Shown in pieces: positions 23,951 to 35,245 of a DNA stretch of 64,000 nt. Position 1 is the stretch's first letter, and the number at the start of each line of letters is the position of its first letter. Both the position numbers and the translations under genes were made by a program. The notes under the pieces were generated by a model. It saw only the letters and a program-made list of their open reading frames with translations, was not told the DNA's origin and did not search any database. Location of the stretch: positions 36,653,718 through 36,717,717 of the forward strand of contig NC_041021.1 of NCBI RefSeq assembly GCF_004193775.1, in the 5' to 3' direction. This DNA is from Glycine soja (lineage: Eukaryota > Streptophyta > Magnoliopsida > Fabales > Fabaceae).

Positions 23951-25411
23951 TTATATCTTGTAGATTATCTTAAGCAATATTTTAAAGTTGGGCTGAACTT
24001 ACTGTTTCGACCATGAACCTGTAAAAATCGGCCTTTATGTTGAATTGGTAATAAAGCATCCAGCTATTAAAAACTGGATCAGTCTAGCAAAGTAGCAAAC
24101 TGTTTGAGCTGAAATGGGTTTCGTATAAATGGCCAGTCTATACTTTGTCAGCCTGCAAGCACTGAGAACAACAACTACTGTGTACCTGCAAATCAGTCCT
24201 TGCTTCCAAATGCCGCCATTACAGACCCACATGCACAACAGAAGAAGGAAAGAAGAGGTGGAATTAGACCATTGGGAGAAAGCACACGTAGGAAGGGAGG
24301 AAAGAGAAAGAAGAGATTTATTTTGTACTTTATGAGCTTGTTTGGGTTATTTGTGTAGAATTACTTGAATGGAATGTATTTTAAAGAATTAGTTTTTGGA
24401 AGAATAAGTTTTACTTTTGATAATATTTGCTAAAAGCAATTTTGATAGGTTGAGTTTTGCTTGAATATTGTTGAGTAAAATTACCCTTTTATTGTAAATA
24501 CACACTCATTTTGTTTTATCTGTGTAACTGTTTTTAGAATGTTTATAATTTGTTATGGACAAAATTGTCAAATTATACCAATAATGTCCAAAAAGGCATT
24601 TTCCCAGAAGTAACAAAATGTATGGCTTAGCTCTTGAACAAATGTTTTTATGGCCAATTCTGGTTTATAGAATGTATTTTACAATTCAGAGTTATTCTGG
24701 AGGTGTCATCCAAATTCACACTATTGATGATGGTTTATGTTGTTCTTATTGCAGGTTGTGGCCCAAACAATCAACTCATGCTTAGATGAGCTGCCTGGCA
24801 TTCCACGAACACAAATTGGGTTTGCAACTTTTGACAGCACAATACATTTTTATAACATGAAGGTTTGTAGTATTATTATATTACCATTGTTAATATATGT
24901 CCATATTTGCCTTAATTGGTATACTTTATGCTAATTATTGTATGTTACACTTTTCCAGTCATCCTTGACTCAACCCACAGATGTTGGTGGTCTCAGATCT
25001 GGATGACATATTTGTTCCCCTGCCAGATTATCTCCTTGTGAACTTATCAGAATCAAGAAGTGTGGTGGAAACCTTTCTTGATAGTCTGCCATCCATGTTC
25101 CAGGACAAAGTGAATCTGGAATCTGCTTTCGGTCCTGCTCTCAAGGCTGCCTTTACGATTATGGTATGCTAGTTCCTTTTTACCTACTACTTTGAATTGA
25201 ATTGTATTATTATTATTATTATTATAAGTTTTTTTCCGGTCTTGACTCATACGTAGTAGTGAGCTTTTTTACACCAAATGCATTGGATGAGATTTCTATT
25301 ATTGAAACAAAACAACAGTATGGTTTAAAAGATTAGTTTCCATGCTAAATTGCAAGAGGATAAATGAAATTGAGTGTTATTGATGCAAGCTTTAATTATA
25401 ATTTTCTATTA

Positions 25412-25413
25412 TA

Positions 25414-25492
<79 letters not shown>

Positions 25493-25526
25493 GTGTGTGT
25501 GTGTATGTATGTATGTATATTTCCTG
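25412..25526. repeat. Compound (TG)n(TA)n(TG)n(TATG)n microsatellite
   Basis: TG repeats, then about 35 TA units, then TG and GTAT units. Lies just downstream of the third SEC24 block. Confidence 0.97.
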
Positions 25527-25729
25527 GGATCATGGTAGAAAAATCTTAACCCAATTCTAGAAAATCCATCAAGCATGACAGTTATTATTGGAATATCTTA
25601 TTTAAATTTTAATATTCAAGACCTTGTTCAATTGCAAGGATTTTTGCTAGGCACTCTAAACAACCAGAACGTCATTGAATAAGTCTGATATATCATAATG
25701 AAGCAAGTTACATGCACAGAAATGGAATT

Positions 25730-26058
25730 TGTTGGTTTTGTGGAGAAAATTATAAAAAACAGAGGAGAGAAGAGAGACAATACGTATGCAGAGGAAATAG
25801 AATTATTCTATTCTAATTCAAATTGTTCTCGACAACGATACAATAAATAGCAAAAGATAAACTAATTAGATAACAAGATATTAGTAAAACAAAATATTAA
25901 AACTAACTTGCTCCTTAAAGATAAGAACCACTTATTGACTAGACTAATCCATTAAAACTGTCTTACTCCTAAAATATAGGAAATCAACTTATTTACTAAA
26001 TCCTATTTTAAAACTGAAAAATAAAATATTATGCAGTTACAAAAGTATATCTTCAACA
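25730..26058 (-). repeat. copia 3' LTR
   Basis: 329 bp, starting TGTTGAAG and ending CCAACA on the minus strand, directly after a polypurine tract. No second copy is present in the window. Confidence 0.75.
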
Positions 26059-27320
26059 CTCCTCCTTGCTTTTGGAACTGCAAACTCCAATTCTTTGAGT
26101 TCAAGTTTGTTGATAGGTAGTGACTTTGTAAACATGTCAGCCAGTTGATCTTTAGACTTGCAGTAAATTAAGTTTACTTCTCCACTTTGTTGTATCTTTA
26201 TCAAATAATAAACCTTGATGTTGAAATGTTTAGTCTTCCCATGACACACAGGATTGTTTGCAACAGCAATGGCTACTTGATTGTCAACAAAAATTCCAGT
26301 TTTGTTTTTTTTTTGAGAAAATAGAATGTTTGGCCTTGTTGTAGTGAGATACATTGGACATCCAATCAAACTCCCATAATATCCTTCATCAATGTTATCA
26401 ACGTCTTCTTCTTTGCTAAACTTCTTCTTTTGATTCATTGGTGTGCTAACAGACTTGCATTCCTCCATTTGAAACTTCTTCAAATTTTCTTTTGCATATT
26501 TCCTTTTTTTCATGTTTAGCATTCTTTCAAGATGGCAATGATCAAGTTTCTTGTGCCAGAGTTTCGTGGGTGTGACTTGAGTGAAATAGGTTGTATGCTC
26601 CTCCTCTGCTGGATCAAATGAAAAGCTTTTACCTTTCATTTTAACCCTTAGAACTTCCCAGCCAAAAATGTCATAGATAAAGCAATGTTGATGTTCAAAG
26701 GACACTTTAAATCCCTTTTTAATCAATTGACCTACACTTAGCAAGTTTTGGTCAATGTTAGGTACATAAAGAACATCTGATATTAATTTGATACCTGAAC
26801 ATGTTGAAATTGCAACAGTTCCTTTTCCTTTTACTGGAATATAGCCACCATTCCCAATTCTGACCTTTGAGACATTAGTTGGCTTCAAATCCTTGAATAA
26901 AGTCTTATCATATGTCATGTGGTTCATACAACCACTATCAATCAACCAACTTTCACTTGATTCACTACTCAAGAAGCATGTGGCCACAAATAGTTGGTCC
27001 TCCTCTTCTTGATTAGCAATCTGAGCTCCCTCATCATGGTGATTTTTGTTGGGGCAGATCACCGCTTCATGCCCTATCTGGTTGCACTTGATACATTTTG
27101 CATCTGGTCTCCTCCAACATCTGAAAGGTGCATGACCTTTTTTGCCACAATGTTGAGAAGGTGGATAATTTTTCTTTTTATCCTTACCTTTGTTTTGGTT
27201 GTTTGCACTATTTTCGCTGCTTGCTAGTTGGTTCTTCTTGAAAAAATCCTTTTTGCTTTCATCAACTTCATGATGTTTGGCAGGCAAAACACCTTCAACA
27301 ACACGATCTTGCCTCATCAA
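26037..27320 (-). pseudogene. copia pol remnant (zinc knuckle, protease, RNase H tail)
   Basis: In order: Lys-rich linker, CCHC zinc knuckle (CIKCNQIGHEAVIC), aspartic protease core (WLIDSGCMNHM), GAG-pre-integrase segment (LWHKKLDHCHLERM), then a jump directly to the C-terminal end of reverse transcriptase (ECKSVSTPMNQ) and another to RNase H (DNQVAIAVANNPVCHGKTKH, QLADMFTKSLP). Integrase and the RT catalytic core are absent, yet the frame stays open across both junctions for about 427 codons. The frame is that of the upstream gag frame, separated from it by one TGA at 27324-27326. Confidence 0.85.
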
Positions 27321-27323
27321 CCT

Positions 27324-27929
27324 TCACTGCTCTTGAGCTTGCAGGGCATGTAGCACTTCTGCCAATGTGATTTTCGACAGATCCTTTGTGTTCTCCAATG
27401 AAGCTATAGATGCTTCATACCTCTCCGGCACCGTTACCAAAATTTTCTCTACAATTCTTGAATCAGCAAAATTACTTCCCAACAACTTTATCTTGTTGGC
27501 AATACCCAACAATTTGTTTGAGTATTCTTTGATTGTTTCTGACTCTTCCATCCTTTGAAGCTCAAATTCCCTCCTTAAATTCAGCACTTGCATGCTTCGT
27601 ATTCTATCATCTCCAGCGTATTCCTCTTTCAGATAATCCCAAATTGCTTTGGGTGATTTAAGAGTCATGATTCTGATGAATATCATTTGTGAAACACCAG
27701 TGAACAAACATGATCTCGCCTTTGCCTTCTTCATCTTTCTTTCCTTGTGATTTTTAATTTGGGCCATGGTAGGATTTTCAGGCAGCGGATATATTTCATA
27801 ATCCTCTTCCACAACATCCCACAAATCCAAAGACTCCATGTAGGATTGCATTTTCATTTCCCAAAGATCATAATTCTCCCCATCAAAGATTGGAAGAGTT
27901 ATGTGGGTAAAACTTGCTTCACCTTCCAT
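27324..27929 (-). pseudogene. copia gag
   Basis: 201 codons of copia capsid-type protein (UBN2/DUF4219 family): starts MEGEASFTHITLPIFDGENY, contains ETIKEYSNKLLGIANKI and VPERYEASI. Ends at a TGA in the same frame as pol, which I infer to be a nonsense mutation rather than the natural boundary. Confidence 0.85.
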
Positions 27930-28705
27930 GGTACAGGTCCTGTTTCTGTGGTTTATGTTCAGGCCGATGACTTGAGAAACATTGATAGGAGGTTACCTTT
28001 TGACTGGGGAGAGCTTGGATTCTAGGGGCCTTTAGATGTATGATGATGGCTTCCAATTGTTGAATTATATATAATTTTTATATTGACCTTGCTTGGAAAA
28101 TTTAGGGAAATTGATATCATCAAGTATTTAAACAAATTGTTGATATTTTCTTGCATTTCAGCTGAAAAGTATATTGTATATTACCCTTAAGATATATCAG
28201 TGGAGTATTCAATTGATATATTTAGTATGCATTTCTCTGTGCTGCAGCTTCATGATAAAAAAAATGAATTCAATGATGGATTTTGTGTGCAATTTGTCCC
28301 TTAATAAGTTTATTCGATAAGATGAGATTGGTTTCGACTTGCTCCAGTGTGGATAGATATCTTAATCTATTAAATAACTTGGTAGATTTGTGATGTATTC
28401 CTCCTCTGATTGTCTTGTTGAATAACATTTGATATCCATCTTGAACTCTGTATATGCTTTGTTTCCATAAGCAGGTTACTCTTAAAGATAATGATAATGA
28501 AATGTCAAGGAGGCTGAAGAAGGTACTTGAGAAATTCAGAAGTACTGACTGTGCATATTACCAATTGTGCCACCTTGTGAGGCAAGGCGAACACCCCAAA
28601 GAAGGATTCTTTCTTCTTTCAAACTTGTTTGAGGACCAGATGGGTGCTAATATTGGGTATGCTGATTGGATGCTACAGATTTCCCGACAAGTGCAGCAAG
28701 CATAA

Positions 28706-29220
28706 CTTAGAGGTACAAATTGTAGTCTTTTATTAGGAAGTTTCAATTAATTTTGTTGGTTTACATGCTGGCAATCAATAGACACCATCTTTTTTACCTG
28801 ATGAATATCTTTTATCCTATGGTAATTGTCCCTATTATATGAGTGCCACTACAGTGTCCAGTCGTAATCAATATTAGATATGGACTTTGAAGCAGTTTAC
28901 ATCCTTTGAATGAAATTTGGATCACCTAAAACTCTTCAAAATGAAAGCGAATTCTTGAGAAATACAGACAATCGAGGACCCTTTGATGTTTTAGATAGGC
29001 AAAACATTATGTAGACTAGTAAGAAAGTATTTTAGCGTTTGTAAGGAAGGTTTATCAAAGTGAGAACCTGAGAGGTGAGAAGAGATTAATCTCAAAGTAT
29101 CCAATCTTACATAAATGTTTTAGATAGGGAACCTGAGGGTTGTCCCTGTGAACAACAAATCGTGGGTGTTTATCACCACAAAGCGAGGACTAACAGAAAT
29201 GTGATCCCAGGATCAAAACT
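28706..29220. other. Spacer; possible internal part of a TRIM element
   Basis: No gene. It lies on the internal side of the primer-binding site at 29221-29233 and so may be the internal domain of a TRIM element; I could not find the second LTR. Confidence 0.35.
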
Positions 29221-29344
29221 GACTCTGATACCATATTAGATTTCATCTTAAAATCAATTGGCATTAAGTAAAGTTGTCCAACAAATATATAAGCTATAAG
29301 CTGCACTCCAAGGACGACTGAAATAGCGGATGTGAGACTTGACA
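29221..29344 (-). mobile_element. TRIM-like LTR with tRNA-Met primer-binding site
   Basis: On the minus strand, an LTR-like segment of about 111 bp (29344 down to 29234) starts TGTCAAGTCTCACATC and ends just before TGGTATCAGAGTC (29233-29221), the standard primer-binding sequence complementary to initiator tRNA-Met. A start of the TGT..TCCCACATC type and very short LTR are hallmarks of TRIM elements. Only this end is recognisable. Confidence 0.7.
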
Positions 29345-29571
29345 ATTTCTCAATAATTTGAACATACTCATATGTCTACTTTATGTAGGGATTCCCCTTT
29401 TGATAGGGTTTTTTTTTGTCATCCTTGTTACCTTTCTCGTAACTGAAGGACCGTTTCGTTTCTACATTAGAAATAAATTGAGTTTATGCTTGCGGATGCA
29501 TAGCAAGCGTGGATGCTTGACTTGGCTAATTGGTCGTTAGAAGGATGCATCATGGGACATTGTAAGTTCGT

Positions 29572-29642
29572 GGCAAATTTCCCCAAATGGGGTTCTTTTA
29601 CAAACAATTTCCCCATTTGGGGCTGTTTTGAAAGATTTTCCA
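29572..29642 (+). repeat. MULE left terminal inverted repeat
   Basis: Pairs with 44383-44453. Just inside it (to about 29960) is a GC-rich subterminal zone with several short hairpins built on cgcca/tggcg. Confidence 0.8.
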
Positions 29643-31009
29643 TAAGGGTTTTGTTTTGAACGTACCCTGCATGGAAATTGCATGCAAAACGCCAGCATGA
29701 CTGGCGCATCCCCTCCGCATGCGACACGTGGCAGTGTCGCTTCTGCCACTGGCGACACCAGTGGTATCGCCACCTGCACTGGCGCTTTGGCCATGCAGAG
29801 TGAAGTTGCTGGTCAACTTGGAGCCACCATCCTAGGGTCAGCTTTTTCCGTGCTATGTCAGCTTTCAGCTTTTTCAGAGGGCAGCTTTTGTACCATAGAA
29901 AACGCCAGTAGTGTTGGCGATTTAGGATAAGTAGAAAACGCCACTCCCTTTGGCGTTTTAGGGTGTTTAAATACACCTCCCATTTCAGCATTTGTTCAGC
30001 GCTTCAGAATACCTCTGCAACTTTTTTTCCTTTGGCATCTTTGGCAATCAAAATTCTGTGGTATGAAATTTTTTTTTAAAGTAACTTTTATATTTCATAG
30101 ACTTTCCATAGACATGTTAGTGTGTGTTTAAATTTCTAAAATAAAAGAAAAATTATGTAATAATGTTTATTTGAAGAAAATTTTATCAATGAAAATAAAA
30201 TATTTTGAATATGAAATTTGTAGTATTTTTTTAATTAGATTAGGTTGGTGTTGATGATTTATTAGTGTGTTAATAATTGATGAACGTTTGAACTTTCATT
30301 TAAAAAAATTTGTAGATCATATTTATTTGAAGTAAGTATTTTGAGTACGAAATTTATTTTAATATGAAGTTGTAGTATTTTTTACTTAGATTAGGTTCAT
30401 TTGTCGGTGTGTTAAAAATTTATAAGCGTTCAAGTTGAAAGTGTTATTTGATGATGCTTTGTTGTTTCTCGTATCATATTTATTTTAATATATTTGTAGT
30501 AATTTTGTAATTATCTATTTTCATTTTGAATTTATTATTGTTAAGCTTAATTATTTATACTACTAACTTCATTCATGAATTATTTTATTTTGTCTTTAAA
30601 ATTACTATCTTGAAATTGTTCATTTTTTTAAGTGTGTCCCATGAAATTAATTTGAAGTTAATTAAATTTTTTTTAAAAGAAAAATTGAATGTGAAGTTCC
30701 AATAAAGGGACATTTTGTGATTACATTTTATTAGTTTGGATTTAAAGTTTAATAAAATCGTTTGTGTTATTTAAGTGTGTGTTGATGTGAAATTTATTTA
30801 AACTTAATAATTTTGATTACATATTGATTAGTTTAAAATTACTATATTGAAATCGTAATTTTTTTTAAAAGTGTCTTAATGTGAAATTGATTTGAAGTTA
30901 AATTTTATTTTAAAATAAAGTTTTATTTTGAAGTTCCAGTAATGACTTTTTGTGATACCTATTTTATAATTTATTTGACGTATTAAAATATTGTTTTTGT
31001 AGGTACACG
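29643..31009. other. MULE subterminal region and mudrA leader
   Basis: GC-rich hairpin zone to about 29990, then AT-rich sequence that probably includes the mudrA promoter and a leader intron (acceptor tttttgtag just before the ATG). No other gene; apparent open frames in the GC-rich zone run on both strands and match nothing. Confidence 0.45.
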
Positions 31010-33784
31010 ATGAATTCGGTTATAACAGTGTTGTATTTCAATGGAAGGGTATATGAAGACAATGATGGTGTAATATTTGAAAGCAGTAAAAAAGCGATTC
31101 AGATTAAACGTGAAATTAGTTTCAATGCTTTGAAGAAAAAAATTGGAGATAAGGTAAAGTTACAAAATAATGAAATTATTTCTGCTATCAGCTGTAGATT
31201 TTTAGTGTCAGGAAAATATATTGCCTTGCAAATTTGTGATGATGAAGACGTTGAAACGATGCTGGAAAGTTTTAAACAACAAGACCAAATGTCAGTTCTG
31301 GAATTATACATAGAAAAGGATGTGGCTAGTGGTTCAATGTTTCATTCTGCAAATTCGCTTACATCATGTAGAAATTATTTATCTAATGATGAGACACAAT
31401 CGCCAACAAATATGAGCAATTTAAATATTGACGAAGACGATGATGATGATGATTATGTTGTGTCTAACTCATACGTTGAAGAGTCTTTAGACAAAGATGA
31501 CAGTGTTGACGGTATATCTGATACAGACGATGAAGTCACCGACATTCCTCAACCAGCAAGAATTGTTCATCCAGCAGAAGGTATAATTTGCTGAATTAAA
31601 AAATTAGACAATACATTTATTATTTTATGACATTTGAATTTAATGCTAAATAAGTATTATTTGAATTTTTATTTTGAACTGTTAGGTTCACAACGAATTG
31701 AAAATCCATTTTGGAATGATGCTTTACATTATAACAATATCAATTGGATTTATCCTAATGAGGATGACATTTGCGGTTTGGAGATGCTGTCGACCGTTAA
31801 TGTTGGCCAAGAATTATATGTTGGCATGTAATTTGATAGTAAAGATGCGGTCAAAAATGCAGTCAAACAATATGTTATGAAGGTGCATCAAAGTTTCAAA
31901 GTTGTTGAAAGCAAATCGAACAAGTATATGGTTTGTTGCTTGAATAAAAATGCAGAGTGTCCTTGCCCTTTCTATATGAGGGCAATTTTATCCAAAAAAA
32001 CAGATACGTGGAAAGTCACACAATGGGGTGGACCACACACATGTCTGAATATGACCATGACACAAGATCACGAGAAACTTAATTCAGATTTAATTGTCAC
32101 TTGTGTAGTAGGTATGTATTTTATGTTCATATTATGTTCATTTTTTGTTAATTGTCATTTAAATTTTGTTATGTTATTGACAGGCATGGTCAGAGAAGAT
32201 CCATCAATAAAAATTTCTTTTATTCAAGGGAGGATTAACAGTGAATTTGGATACAAGGTGTCGTACAAAAAAGCGTGGTTGGAGAAACAGAAAGCCATTG
32301 CAATTGAATAGGGCAATTGGGATGAGTCATATGCGAAACTTTCGTCGTGGCTAACACACATGCAAAATCATTCTCCTGGATCATATTTTCAAGTACTACA
32401 TGACGATTTTATCGTTAGGAATACGGTTAGTCGCGAACACCGTCAGTTTCATAGAGTTTTTTGGACTTTTGGCCAATGTAAAGAGGCTTTCAAGTACTGT
32501 AAGCCAATAATACAAGTTGACGGCACACATTTGTACGAAAAATACCGTGGGACCCTCTTAATGGCCACATCACAAGATGGAAATGGTGGTGTCATTCCTC
32601 TAGCATTCGCGGTGGTTGAAGGTGAGACGTCGACAACGTGGTCATGGTTTTTGGCACACTTGCGTGAACACGTCACAGATAAAAATGATATTTGTCTGAT
32701 ATCTGATCGACACGCAAGTATAAAGTCCATTGTCGCTAATGAAGCACTTGGTTGGCAACCTCCCCACGGTTATCATGTCTACTGCGTGCGACACATAGCA
32801 AGCAACTTCAATTGGAAATTCAATAATGCAAAACAAAAAGAAATGTTGAAGAAATTGAGTAAGATTTCATATTTGATGGTCACGTTTATTTAACTTTCAT
32901 ATATACTTGAAATTGTTATTCATAACTAATTTTATGCAGCCTACACTCCTTGCAAGCACATTTTTGATCAAAATTTAGAAAAATTTCGTGAACTGAGTTC
33001 AGCCATAGCAACATGGATTGATCGCATTTCAAAGGAAAAATGGACGATGGCTTATGATAGAGAAGGACGTCGATATGGCCACATGACAACCAACCTCTCA
33101 AAATGTATCAATAAGGTTTTGAAGGATTGTCGCAACATTCCCATAACAGCATTGGTCAAATCAACGTACAGTAGGTGTCGAAAGTACTTTGTTGAGCGTG
33201 GCCGCCAAGCCCAGAGACAGTTAAATGAAGGGCAAGTATATTGTTCAAAGCTTGTTAAAGAACTTAGAAAAAATCAAGAACAAGCTTGTTCGCACATCGT
33301 TCGCGTGTATGACATCCACTCCACAAGGTTTGAAGTAGAGGAGACCTTCAATCCTATTACGCAACGTGGCGGACAAAAGTGGGTAGTTAACTTGAATGGT
33401 CATTATTGTCAATGCGGAAGGTATTCTGCGCTTCACCATCCATGTTCACATATCATTGCAGCTTGTGGTTACGTGAGCCTGAACTACTACCAATATATAG
33501 ATGTTGTTTATACAAATGAGCACATCTTAAAAGCTTACTCCGCACAATGGTGGCCTCTTGGGAATGAAGCGGCTATTCCTCCTTCTAATGACACATGGAC
33601 ACTTATCCCTGACCCAACTACAATTCGTGCGAAAGGTCGGCCAAAATCAACAAGGATAAGGAATGATATGGATTGGGTCGAACCATTTGAGCATTGACAA
33701 AAATGCAGTAGATGTGGAGCCGAAGGGCATAACAGGCGTCGCTGTCCAATGCAATCTGAGCGTGGGAGTTGTTCAAATCATTGA
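31010..33784 (+). pseudogene. mudrA: mudrA-type MULE transposase, three nonsense codons
   Basis: Four exons: 31010-31580, 31686-32111, 32184-32858, 32940-33784. Domains in order: N-terminal PB1-like region, acidic linker, MuDR zinc-binding DNA-binding region (AVKQYVMKVHQSFKV; CCLNKNAECPCPFYM), MULE DDE domain (IIQVDGTHLYEKYRG, CLISDRHASIKS, HVYCVRHIASNF), SWIM zinc finger (YCQCGRYSALHHPCSH) and a terminal CCHC knuckle (CSRCGAEGHNRRRC). In-frame stops: TAA 31829-31831, TAG 32309-32311, TGA 33695-33697. Apart from these the frame and splice sites are intact, so inactivation looks fairly recent. Each stop could have arisen by a single C-to-T or G-to-A change (inference). Confidence 0.9.
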
Positions 33785-33956
33785 TTTATGTATGTTAGTC
33801 GAGTGACTTGTATTTGTTTAAGTTCTCTTGAATGTATTGAATTTCTAGGGTTGAATCAATTTGTTAGTTAAAAACATTACTTATTTTGGTTTGTGTACAT
33901 TAGCTATTTGTGGGGTTCCATGAATTCATTAGTTAAAAACATAACCATAAAACCTA

Positions 33957-34925
33957 CTCATAACCCCTAATCCAAAACCCTAGGCCTTAAACCCCTAAGC
34001 CCTTACCCTAACCCTAATCCTAAGCCAAACCCCGTAACCGTTAACCCCAAGCCCTAAGCCACATACCTAAACCCTAATCCCTAATCCTAATCCTAACACT
34101 AACCCCTAATCCCTAAACCCCTTAGCCCTAACCCTAACCCCAAGCCCTAGGCCACACTTACCCTAAAACCTAACCCCTAATCCAAAAGCTATTCATTAAA
34201 CCCATCAACCATAACCCTAACCCTCCCCCAAATACCTAACCCTAACCCCAAGCCCTAGGCCACACTAACCCTAAAACCTAACCCTAACCCCTAATCCAAA
34301 ACCTATCCCTTAAACCCCTAAGCTCTAACTCTAACCCTAACCCAAACACCTAAACCCTAACCCCAAGCCCTAGGAAACATCCCTAATCCATAAAAGCTAA
34401 CCATAAAACCTAACCCTAAAACCTTACCCTAATCCATAAAACCTAACCTTAAAACCTATCCATAATCCATAAAACCTAATCCTAAAACATAACCCTAATC
34501 CATAAACCTATCCATAAAACCTAACCCTAACCCTAACCCTACCCCTAAAACATAACCCCAACCCCTAATCCAAACCCCATAAGCTCTAACCCCAAGCCCT
34601 AGGCCACACTAACCATTATCCATAAAACCTAACCATCAAACCTAACCCTAAAACCTTACCCTAATCCATAAAACCTAACCCTAAAACCTATCCCTAATCC
34701 ATAAAACCTAACCCCAACCCCTAATCCAAACCTAAGCACTAACCATAACCCTAAAACCTTACCGTTACCCCTAATCCAAAACTCTAAGCCTTAAACCCCT
34801 AAGCCCTAACCCTAAGCCTAGCCCAAACCCCTAAACACTAACCCCAAGCCCTAAGCCACATCCCTAATTCCTAAATCGTAACCCCTAAGCCTAATCCCTA
34901 ATCCCTAATCCCTAAACCCCTAACC
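33957..34925. repeat. Degenerate telomere-like CCCTAA repeat array
   Basis: About 970 bases made almost wholly of variants of ccctaa, ccctaaa and cctaacc, C-rich on the plus strand. Plant telomeres are CCCTAAA. A higher-order pattern is visible: the word ccaagcccta recurs near 34047, 34140, 34248, 34363, 34592 and 34844, roughly every 93-126 bp or twice that. The array lies between the 3' ends of the two convergent MULE genes. Confidence 0.93.
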
Positions 34926-35245
34926 ATAAAGGAGAACATATCGCGTTGGTGTTCGGCTTTAGTTACTGAAACTACTTATTTTTTGTTTGTCTACTTTAGT
35001 TTTATTTGTAAACTTAGTTTATTATTATAGTTTGATGCGCCACATAAACTCTATACATTAGTAAGGCATAATAAATGAGATGTGATAGATTAATTGTTAA
35101 AATCAAATGTCTTACAAACAACAACAAAATTACATAGATACATCAAAATCAGTCATTATGGTGTCCGTGATGTCGTGAGGATGTGCCACATGGTCGATCC
35201 CATCTTCGCGCTTGACGATCAGGATTTCTTCTGCCACCGCGTTGT

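Larger units (their letters stand above)
25730..27929 (-). mobile_element. Internally deleted copia retrotransposon, one LTR
   Basis: A minus-strand Ty1/copia element within the SEC24 pseudogene. Its 3' LTR is 25730-26058 (TGTTG...CAACA ends), preceded on the minus strand by a polypurine tract (AAGGAGGAG). The gag-pol reading runs 27929 to 26037 with one TGA. The 5' LTR and primer site are absent: SEC24-type sequence begins about 30 bases beyond the gag start codon, so the 5' end was lost or the insertion rearranged. Integrase and most of reverse transcriptase are missing. Non-autonomous and probably dead. Confidence 0.88.
23062..28705 (+). pseudogene. SEC24: SEC24 (COPII coat) pseudogene, central region missing
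   Basis: Exon-like blocks, in order, match the plant COPII cargo adaptor SEC24: 23062-23245 (start of trunk, ending LIDVSITAVRSVMVE), 24755-24862 (VVAQTINSCLDELPGIP...), 24959-25163 (DDIFVPLPDYLLVN...), about 27960-28050 (QADDLRNIDRRLPF... then a stop), and 28475-28705 (CHLVRQG..., the true C-terminus and stop). Splice borders are still GT..AG. Broken: a 1-nt insertion near 24979 shifts the third block, a stop follows GELGF at about 28022-28024, the N-terminal half is absent, and everything between the trunk alpha region and the penultimate C-terminal block is missing. That gap holds a truncated copia element. Not able to make a functional coat protein. Confidence 0.9.

Noticed and set aside
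25364..25549. Tyr/Ile-repeat open frame
   Set aside because: It is the translation of a (TA)n microsatellite.
29467..29991. Several open frames on both strands in the MULE left end
   Set aside because: They lie in the GC-rich hairpin zone, overlap one another on both strands and match no family.
33957..34925. A true chromosome end or telomere
   Set aside because: The repeats are degenerate and are bordered on both sides by transposon genes within matched MULE ends, so it is an interstitial array.
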